DNA of 64,000 nt, from assembly GCF_009604385.1 (NCBI RefSeq), contig NZ_WEGJ01000017.1:1-64000 (forward strand), given 5' to 3'. Every line of letters begins with the position of its first letter. The first letter of the stretch is position 1. Below the pieces are notes generated by a model, which saw only the letters and a list, made by a program, of their open reading frames with translations, made no database searches and was not told the DNA's origin. Source of the DNA: Streptomyces smaragdinus. Lineage in GTDB: Bacteria > Actinomycetota > Actinomycetes > Streptomycetales > Streptomycetaceae. Of the stretch, positions 58,400 through 64,000 are shown in pieces. A program made the translations under genes and the position numbers.

Positions 58400-58610
58400 C
58401 GTACCCATGAACGCACCTCCCGGTGCGAAGGCAGCGGTTACTTCTGGTGGATTTGGGTTCGATTCCCGAAAGTGAAGCCGGGCACGCGTTGCGCGGGCTC
58501 ACTCGAACCGCCGCCGACCTTGATCTCGGGAGGCTGTACTTCGGCACCGGAGCGCCCGGTGCGCAGGTGACGGCTACTTCGGTCTGCAACACCGAGCCGG
58601 ATACGGCTCC
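58400..58610 (+). ncRNA. Probable YrlA-type Y RNA with tRNA-like module
   Basis: The 353-base gene-free stretch before the Ro60-like gene is strongly structured. A D-arm-like hairpin GAAG-[GCAGCGGTTA]-CTTC (58427-58444) has the loop AGCGGTTA of real tRNA D-loops. Seven bases on, a T-arm pairs 58452-58457 with 58465-58470 around TTCGATT, the universal T-loop. CCCGG (58419-58423) can pair with CCGGG (58478-58482) as a short acceptor-like helix. There is no anticodon arm and no amino-acid acceptor end, so it is not a tRNA. YrlA RNAs are tRNA mimics encoded beside Ro (Rsr) genes. The Ro-binding stem and exact ends were not identified. A possible -10 is TACTGT at 58394. Confidence 0.65.
58544..58599 (+). 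other. Second structured module before the Ro gene
   Basis: GCACCGG-AGCGC-CCGGTGC (58544-58562) is followed by a hairpin pairing CGGC and TCGGT with ACCGA and GCCG (58571-58599). CCCGGTGCGCAGG...GGCTACTTC here echoes CCCGGTGCGAAGG...GGTTACTTC at 58419-58444, so the module is an imperfect repeat of the D-arm region without a T-arm. Confidence 0.5.
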
Positions 58611-58689
58611 GTACCGTCGCCGCCTTCGACCTCGGGCGCCCGATGCCGGACGAGGCCTCCCCTCCCATTGACACTTCTCGGGGGGAAGC

Positions 58690-60282
58690 ATGTCCAAGTT
58701 CAACCGGAAGGCCGCCGTCGGCCGCGCTCCGGACACCGTCACCTTCGAGGGCGGCGCCGCCTACACCCGCGACGCCAAGTCCGACCTCGTGCTGCTCGCC
58801 GTGGTGAACATGGTGGGCGAGGACACCTTCTACGAGAAGGCCGCCGACCGTGACAACCGCTTCCGGGACCTGGTGCGTACCGTCGCCGTCGAGGACGGCG
58901 AGTGGCTGGCCGCGTTCGTGCGCTGGCTGCGCGGCGAGGCGAACATGCGGTCCGCCGCGCTCGTCGCCGCCGCCGAGGGCGTACGCGCCCGGCTGGAGGC
59001 CGGTCTGCACGGCGTGAACCGGCGGCTGGTCGACGCGGTGTGCCTGCGCGCCGACGAGCCGGGCGAGTTCCTGGCGTACTGGACGGCCACCTACGGCCGT
59101 ACGCTGCCCAAGCCCGTCAAGCGCGGGGTGGGGGACGCCGCCCGCCGGCTGTACAACGAGCGGTCGCTGCTGAAGTACGACGCCGGCACGGCCCGGGACT
59201 TCCGGTTCGCCGATGTACTGGAGCTCACGCACCCGGCGCCCGACGCCGCGAAGCCGTGGCAGGGGGAGCTGTTCAAGTACGCCATCGACCGCCGGCACCA
59301 GCGCGACACGGTGCCGCAGGGGCTGCGTACCGTACGGGCGCGGGCCGAGCTGATGGCGCTGCCCGTCGAGGAGCGGCGCGCCGTCGTCGAGCGGCCGGAC
59401 GCGGCACAGACTCTGCGGGCGGCCGGGGTGACGTGGGAGGCGCTCGCCGGCTGGCTGCAGGGGCCGATGGACGCCACGGCGTGGGGGGCCGTGCTGCCGT
59501 CGATGGGCACCATGGCGCTGATCCGCAACCTGCGCAACTTCGACGAGGCCGGGGTGCCGGACGAGGTGACCGACCAGGTCCTCGCGCGGATCTCGGACCC
59601 CGCCGAGGTGGCGCGGTCGCGGCAGTTCCCGTACCGCTACCTGTCGGCGTACCGCGCCGCGCCCTCGCTGCGCTGGGGTCACGCGCTGGACAAGGCGCTG
59701 ACGGCGGCCACCGCCAACATCCCGGCGCTGCCGGGGCGGACGCTGGTGCTCGTCGACACCTCGGCGTCGATGACCGGCACCGTCTCCGCGCGCTCGCGGG
59801 TGCGGCACGTGGACGTGGCGGCGCTGTTCGGGGTGGCGCTGGCGTACCGCGGGTGCGACGTGGACCTGGTCGGGTACGCCAACGGCTGGTTCCTGCACGA
59901 CATCACCACCGGCGGGTCGGTGCTGCGTGAGATCGACAGGTTCTGCGAGCGGATCGGTGAGGTCGGCCACGGTACGGAGACGGCGCGCACGCTGCTCGAC
60001 ACGTTCGACAAGGACGCGCACGAGCGGGTCGTGATCATCTCCGACATGCAGGCGTTCCAGGCGTGGAGCTCGCACGGGCAGATCTCGGTGTCGGAGGCCG
60101 TCCCGGCGGATGTGCCGGTGTTCGGCGTCAACACCACCGGGTACGCGGCCGCGTCGATCGACGCGACGCGTCACCAGCGGTTCGAGATCGGCGGGTTCAG
60201 CGACAAGCTGTTCACGATGATCTCGCTGGTCGGCGACCGCGGCCGCACGGCGGCCTGGCCGTGGGAGACCGCGGCCCGGTAG
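58690..60282 (+). CDS. rsr: Ro60-like TROVE-domain protein (Rsr)
   Basis: 530-residue bacterial orthologue of the Ro autoantigen. The N-terminal TROVE ring of HEAT-like repeats (~15-345) includes AYTRDAKSDLVLLAVVNMVG, DGEWLAAFVRWLRGEANMRS and LPSMGTMALIRNLRNFDEAG. The C-terminal vWA-like domain (~350-530) has a MIDAS DTSASM at 356-361. Ro binds Y RNAs and misfolded RNAs; in bacteria it partners with PNPase or RNase II in rRNA maturation and decay. The ATG at 58690 has GGGGGGAAGC upstream; CTTC/GAAG could fold over this site. The Y-RNA candidate lies immediately upstream, as expected for the family. Confidence 0.93.
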   Translation: MSKFNRKAAVGRAPDTVTFEGGAAYTRDAKSDLVLLAVVNMVGEDTFYEKAADRDNRFRDLVRTVAVEDGEWLAAFVRWLRGEANMRSAALVAAAEGVRARLEAGLHGVNRRLVDAVCLRADEPGEFLAYWTATYGRTLPKPVKRGVGDAARRLYNERSLLKYDAGTARDFRFADVLELTHPAPDAAKPWQGELFKYAIDRRHQRDTVPQGLRTVRARAELMALPVEERRAVVERPDAAQTLRAAGVTWEALAGWLQGPMDATAWGAVLPSMGTMALIRNLRNFDEAGVPDEVTDQVLARISDPAEVARSRQFPYRYLSAYRAAPSLRWGHALDKALTAATANIPALPGRTLVLVDTSASMTGTVSARSRVRHVDVAALFGVALAYRGCDVDLVGYANGWFLHDITTGGSVLREIDRFCERIGEVGHGTETARTLLDTFDKDAHERVVIISDMQAFQAWSSHGQISVSEAVPADVPVFGVNTTGYAAASIDATRHQRFEIGGFSDKLFTMISLVGDRGRTAAWPWETAAR

Positions 60283-60324
60283 CGGGCCGGCCCGGGGACC
60301 GCGGCGGCGGTCCGCGGCCGGCCG

Positions 60325-60362
60325 CGTCCTCCTCCCGAGGCATGCCGACCGGGAGGAGGACG
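60325..60362 (+). terminator. Terminator after the Ro gene, first hairpin
   Basis: A perfect 13-bp stem CGTCCTCCTCCCG / CGGGAGGAGGACG; the 12-base loop itself contains GGCATGCC. Confidence 0.8.
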
Positions 60363-60370
60363 AACGGGGG

Positions 60371-60404
60371 CGTACGGTGCCGGGATCCGTCCCGGCACCG
60401 TACG
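60371..60404 (+). terminator. Terminator after the Ro gene, second hairpin
   Basis: A perfect 15-bp stem (60371-60385 with 60390-60404) around TCCG. Two such hairpins nine bases apart should isolate the Ro gene from endonuclease V. Confidence 0.8.
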
Positions 60405-60451
60405 TGCGTCCCCGGCTGATACGGTCCGCAGTGATCCAAAGGGGGGCGGGG

Positions 60452-61129
60452 ATGACCGACGACTGGCCGGAGACCGAGGCCGGGGCACTGGCCGTGCAGG
60501 AGCGGATCGCCCGCGCGGCGGATCTGACCGACCCCGGTCCCGCGCCCGGCGCGGCCCGGCTGATCGCCGGGGTGGACGTCGCGTACGACGAGCACAGCGA
60601 CCGGCTCGCGGCGGCCGTCGTCGTCCTGGACGCCGCCACCCTCGACGTCGTGGAGCAGGCCACCGCCACCGGCCGCGCCCGCTTCCCGTACGTCCCCGGC
60701 CTGCTCGCCTTCCGCGAGCTCCCGCCGGTGCTGGACGCCCTCGCCGGCCTGTCCGCCGCCCCCGATCTCGTCGTCTGCGACGGTTACGGCCTGGCTCACC
60801 CGCGCCGCGCCGGCCTCGCCGTGCATCTGGGCGTGCTGACGGGGCTGCCGTGCTTCGGCGTGGCCAAGACCCCCTTCGTGTACGGCCACCCGGACCCGGG
60901 CCCCGCCCGCGGCGACACGGCCCCCCTCCTGGACGGCGCGGAAACCGTGGGCCGCGCCCTGCGCACCCGCGCGGGCGTCAGGCCGGTGTACGTGTCGGTG
61001 GGCCACCGGATCAGCCTGGACCACGCCTGCGCCCACACCCTGGCCCTCACGTCGAACGGCTTCCGCCAGCCGGAGACGACCCGCCGCGCGGACCACCTGT
61101 GCCGGGCGGCGCTGAAGGACGCGCTCTAG
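60452..61129 (+). CDS. nfi: Endonuclease V (deoxyinosine-specific)
   Basis: 225-residue nuclease that nicks DNA (and in some species RNA) one base 3' to inosine. The active-site Asp42 is in AGVDVAYDE; the wedge motif is FPYVPGLLAFRE; another acidic ligand is in DLVVCDGYGLAHPRRAGLAV; the Lys in GVAKTPFVYG and the His in VSVGHRISLDHA complete the fold. The ATG at 60452 has GGGGGGCGGGG upstream. It lies six bases from the convergent amidohydrolase gene. Confidence 0.93.
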   Translation: MTDDWPETEAGALAVQERIARAADLTDPGPAPGAARLIAGVDVAYDEHSDRLAAAVVVLDAATLDVVEQATATGRARFPYVPGLLAFRELPPVLDALAGLSAAPDLVVCDGYGLAHPRRAGLAVHLGVLTGLPCFGVAKTPFVYGHPDPGPARGDTAPLLDGAETVGRALRTRAGVRPVYVSVGHRISLDHACAHTLALTSNGFRQPETTRRADHLCRAALKDAL

Positions 61130-61135
61130 ACGAGG

Positions 61136-61819
61136 TCACCGTCGGGCCGCCGCGACCAGGGCCGACAGCACCCGCACGTCGTCGCCCATCTCCGGATGCC
61201 ACTGCACCCCCACCGCGAAGCGCGCGTCCGGCAGCTCGACCGCCTCCACCGTCCCGTCCTCCGCATGGGCCGACGGGACCAGTCCGGCGCCCAGCTCCGC
61301 CACCGCCTGGTGGTGGAACGCCGGCACGGACACCGCCCCGTCCAGGACGCCGCCCAGCACCGTGCCCGGGACCGGCTTCACCACATGGGTGCCGAACACC
61401 CCCGGCGTCCCCCGGTGGCCCTCCAGATGCTGGGTCAGCGTGCCGCCGCGGGCCACGTTCATCAGCTGCATCCCCCGGCAGATCCCCAGCAGCGGCAGGT
61501 CCGCCGCCGTCGCCGCGCGGATCAGCGCCAGCTCCCACGCGTCCCGTTCCACCGCCGGCGGGCCCGTCTCGGGGGCACGCTTCGCGCCGTAGCACGACGG
61601 GTCGACGTCCGGGCCGCCCGCGATCACCACCCCGTCCACCCGCGCCAGCACCTCCGGCGCCGCCCCGGCCGCGTCCGGCGGGAGCAGCATCGCGCGGGCG
61701 CCCGCCGCCCGTACCAGATCGACGTACCCCGCCGGCAGCAGCACCGCCGGCAGGTCCCATACACCCCAACGGGCGGATGTCTCACGGTAGGTGCTGATGC
61801 CGATGACGGGGGTGACCAT
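61136..61819 (-). CDS. Class I glutamine-amidotransferase-like gamma-glutamyl hydrolase (PuuD-like)
   Basis: 227-residue peptidase C26-type enzyme. The nucleophile Cys is in LLGICRGMQLMN (near 114), with the catalytic His/Glu in VGVQWHPEMG (near 209-211). FHHQAV and GGPDVDPSCYG are typical of gamma-glutamyl-GABA hydrolases. It would release glutamate from a gamma-glutamylated amine. It is divergent by 41 bases from the glutamine-synthetase-like gene that would make such a conjugate. ATG 61819 follows TACGCT by seven bases and lacks a ribosome site, so it is probably leaderless. Confidence 0.88.
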   Translation of the reverse strand: MVTPVIGISTYRETSARWGVWDLPAVLLPAGYVDLVRAAGARAMLLPPDAAGAAPEVLARVDGVVIAGGPDVDPSCYGAKRAPETGPPAVERDAWELALIRAATAADLPLLGICRGMQLMNVARGGTLTQHLEGHRGTPGVFGTHVVKPVPGTVLGGVLDGAVSVPAFHHQAVAELGAGLVPSAHAEDGTVEAVELPDARFAVGVQWHPEMGDDVRVLSALVAAARR

Positions 61820-61860
61820 GGCCGCTAGCGTAAGGGCTCCGCCGACAGGAGGTCCCAGAC

Positions 61861-63228
61861 GTGGCAGACCGCACCCCCTCGCTCACGGCCGACGGACTGC
61901 GCGCGCTCGTCGACGCCGGGGAGATCGACACCGTCGTCCTCGCCTTCACCGACATGCAGGGCCGGCTGCAGGGCAAACGGTTCGCCGCCCGCTTCTTCCT
62001 CGACGAGGTGTCCGAGCACGGCACGGAGGGGTGCAACTACCTCCTGGCCGTCGACGCCGACATGAACACCGTCGACGGCTACGCGATGTCCTCCTGGGAC
62101 CAGGGCTACGGCGACTTCGCGATGCACGCCGACCCGGCGACCCTGCGCCAGATCCCCTGGCACCCCGGGACGGCCATGGTCACCGCCGATCTCGCCTGGC
62201 ACGACGGCTCACCCGTCCGCCCCTCCCCGCGCCAGTTACTGAAAGCCCAGCTGGCCCGGCTGGCGGAGCGCGGCTGGAGCGCGCAGACCGGCACCGAGCT
62301 GGAGTTCATGGTCTTCGAGGACACCTACGAGCAGGCCTGGGGGAACGGCTACCGGGGCCTCACCCCCGCCAACCGCTACAACGTCGACTACTCCGTCCTG
62401 GGCACCGGCCGCGTCGAGCCCCTGCTGCGCCGCATCCGCAACGAGATGGGCGCCGCCGGCATGACCGTCGAGTCGGCGAAGGGCGAATGCAACCTCGGCC
62501 AGCACGAGATCGCCTTCCGCTACACCGACGCCCTCACCACCTGCGACAACCACGCCGTCTACAAGACCGGCGCCAAGGAGATCGCCGCCCAGGAGGGCCG
62601 GGCCGTCACCTTCATGGCGAAGTACGACGAACGCGAGGGCAACTCCTGCCACATCCATCTGTCCGTCCGCGACGAACGGGGCACCCCCGTCTTCGCGGAC
62701 GACACCGCCGAGGACGGCATGTCCGCCGTGATGCGCCACTTCCTCGCCGGACAGCTCGCGGCCCTGCGCGAACTCACCCTCCTGTACGCCCCGAACATCA
62801 ACTCGTACAAACGCTTCCGCCCCGGCTCCTTCGCCCCCACCGCCGTCGCCTGGGGACGCGACAACCGCACCTGCGCCCTGCGCGTCGTCGGCCACGGCCG
62901 CTCGCTGCGGCTGGAGAACCGGCTCCCCGGCGGCGACGTCAACCCGTATCTGGCGGTCGCCGGGATGATCGCGGCCGGACTGCACGGCGTGGAGCACAAG
63001 CTCGAGCTCCCCCCGCCGGAGACCGGCAACGCCTACGCGGGCGACGCCGTCCGGGTGCCCGCGACGCTGCGCGAGGCCGCGGAGCTGTGGCACGGCAGCG
63101 CGCTCGCCCGGAGCGCGTTCGGGGAGGACGTCGTCAAGCACTACCTGAACATGGCGACGGTGGAGCAGGAGGCGTACGACACCGCCGTCACGGACTGGGA
63201 GCGCTACCGCTCCTTCGAACGCATGTAG
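61861..63228 (+). CDS. glnA4: Glutamine-synthetase-like gamma-glutamyl-amine ligase
   Basis: 455-residue GS-fold enzyme. The beta-grasp N-domain (LAFTDMQGRLQGKRFAARFF) precedes the catalytic domain with GTELEFMVFED, AKGECNLGQHEIAFRY, the His/Asn-rich NSCHIHLSV, ApnINSYKRF (LYAPNINSYKRFRPGSFAPT) and RLENRLPGGDVNPYLAVAGM. The adenylylation loop of true GlnA is missing. In S. coelicolor a gene I recall as glnA4, next to an amidotransferase and an aldehyde dehydrogenase, gamma-glutamylates ethanolamine; the same neighbours occur here. GTG 61861 has AGGAGG eight bases upstream. Function by analogy, symbol by context. Confidence 0.82.
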   Translation: MADRTPSLTADGLRALVDAGEIDTVVLAFTDMQGRLQGKRFAARFFLDEVSEHGTEGCNYLLAVDADMNTVDGYAMSSWDQGYGDFAMHADPATLRQIPWHPGTAMVTADLAWHDGSPVRPSPRQLLKAQLARLAERGWSAQTGTELEFMVFEDTYEQAWGNGYRGLTPANRYNVDYSVLGTGRVEPLLRRIRNEMGAAGMTVESAKGECNLGQHEIAFRYTDALTTCDNHAVYKTGAKEIAAQEGRAVTFMAKYDEREGNSCHIHLSVRDERGTPVFADDTAEDGMSAVMRHFLAGQLAALRELTLLYAPNINSYKRFRPGSFAPTAVAWGRDNRTCALRVVGHGRSLRLENRLPGGDVNPYLAVAGMIAAGLHGVEHKLELPPPETGNAYAGDAVRVPATLREAAELWHGSALARSAFGEDVVKHYLNMATVEQEAYDTAVTDWERYRSFERM

Positions 63229-63236
63229 GGAGTCCT

Positions 63237-64000
63237 GTGCCGCACGAGCTGCACGTCACCGATCCGGCGACCGGCGAGCGATTCGAGACCGTTCCCGGCA
63301 CCCCGCCCGACGCCGTGGACGCCGCCGTCCACCGGGCCGCGCGGGCGCAGCGCGGCTGGGCGGACCTCGCCCCCGCCGACCGCGCCCGGCTGCTGCGCCG
63401 CTTCGCCGACGCCGTCGACGGGCACCGCGAGGAACTCGCCCGGCTGGAGGTACGGGAGGCCGGCCACCCCGTCACCAACGCCCGCTGGGAGGCCGGCAAC
63501 GTCCGCGACCTGCTGGAGTACGCGGCCGGCGGCGCCGAACGCCTCACCGGCCGGCAGATCCCCGTCCCCGGCGGCGTGAACCTCACCTTCGCCGAGCCCC
63601 TCGGCGTCGTCGCCGTCATCGCCCCGTGGAACTTCCCGATGCCGATCGCCGCCTGGGGCACCGCCCCGGCGCTCGCCGCGGGCAACGCCGTCCTCCTCAA
63701 GCCCGCCGAGACCACCCCGCTCACCGCCCTGCGGCTGGCGGAGCTGGGGCTGGCCGCCGGACTGCCTGAGGGCCTCTTCCAGGTGCTGCCCGGCGCCGGC
63801 CCGGTCACCGGCGCCGCCCTCGTCGAACACCCCGGCGTGGCGAAGGTCGTCTTCACCGGCTCCACCGCCGTCGGGAAGCAGATCATGGCCACCTGCGCCG
63901 CCTCCGTGAAGAGGGTGACGCTGGAACTCGGCGGCAAGAGCCCCAACATCGTCTTCGCCGACGCCGACCTCGAACGCGCCGCCGCCACCGCCCCCGGCGC
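63237..64000 (+). CDS. Aldehyde dehydrogenase, N-terminal part
   Basis: Partial gene running off the window end; 254 codons are visible. ALDH-superfamily landmarks are APWNFPMPIAAWGTAPALAA, LKPAETTPLTAL, FTGSTAVGKQIM and the general-base Glu in LELGGKSPN. The catalytic Cys lies beyond the window. GTG 63237 overlaps the ribosome site GGGAG that ends the glutamine-synthetase-like gene, eight bases downstream, so the two are translationally close. It would oxidise the aldehyde formed from a gamma-glutamylated amine, the next step of such a pathway. Confidence 0.9.
   Translation, partial: MPHELHVTDPATGERFETVPGTPPDAVDAAVHRAARAQRGWADLAPADRARLLRRFADAVDGHREELARLEVREAGHPVTNARWEAGNVRDLLEYAAGGAERLTGRQIPVPGGVNLTFAEPLGVVAVIAPWNFPMPIAAWGTAPALAAGNAVLLKPAETTPLTALRLAELGLAAGLPEGLFQVLPGAGPVTGAALVEHPGVAKVVFTGSTAVGKQIMATCAASVKRVTLELGGKSPNIVFADADLERAAATAPG

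Noticed and set aside
58427..58470. A tRNA gene
   Set aside because: D-arm and T-arm are present, but there is no anticodon arm, no full 7-bp acceptor stem and no CCA end; better explained as a Y RNA.

Overview
The window is a stretch of very GC-rich actinobacterial chromosome, almost certainly Streptomyces. Evidence: strong third-position GC, frequent GTG starts, a full Pup-proteasome locus (mpa, dop, pup, prcB, prcA, pafA, pafB, pafC) beside tatA/tatC, and large secreted enzymes with carbohydrate-binding modules. No tRNA gene, rRNA gene, CRISPR array or insertion sequence was found. The window opens inside metH and closes inside an aldehyde dehydrogenase.

Layout. (1) 1-8.6 kb: metH 3' end, a HAD phosphatase, two tandem peptide-type solute-binding lipoproteins without permeases, an NDH-2-like flavoprotein, a ferritin-like protein, and an XRE regulator facing them across a perfect 21-bp hairpin. 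(2) 8.8-19.5 kb: an accessory regulatory block with an aldehyde dehydrogenase, an HTH/NB-ARC/TPR regulator, two alpha/beta hydrolases, an NmrA-like protein, a large LuxR (LAL) regulator, a shortened ECF sigma factor and an orphan NarL-type response regulator. (3) 19.5-40.4 kb: the conserved core. It runs RecB-like nuclease, site-2 protease, tRNA m1A methyltransferase, ferredoxin, Mpa ATPase, Dop, Pup, 20S beta and alpha subunits, PafA ligase, two FKBP isomerases, PafB/PafC, TatA/TatC and a Ski2-like helicase. Pup is deamidated by Dop and ligated to substrates by PafA; Mpa unfolds them into the PrcBA core; PafBC links the locus to the DNA-damage response.

(4) 40.4-57.3 kb: a membrane protein of unknown function, an iron-regulated siderophore-interacting protein behind a clear iron box, and a polysaccharide-degradation locus. 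In that locus a sugar dehydrogenase and a ThuA-CBM6-GH99-like fusion are transcribed away from a 1428-residue GH87-type alpha-1,3-glucanase. A vWA protein, a 5'-3' exonuclease, a secreted pectate lyase and an unknown membrane protein follow. (5) 57.3-64 kb: an EamA transporter, a Ro60-like (TROVE) protein preceded by a noncoding region with tRNA-like D- and T-arms (a probable YrlA-type Y RNA), endonuclease V, and a divergent amidohydrolase / glutamine-synthetase-like / aldehyde dehydrogenase set that resembles polyamine or ethanolamine catabolism.

The signals most worth following are the Y-RNA candidate, the alpha-glucan/alpha-mannan locus with its duplicated CBM6 modules, the transcription architecture of the Pup-proteasome genes (a shared GTAGGGTC element, tandem hairpins and a leaderless pafA), a structured leader before tatA, and the truncated ECF sigma factor.
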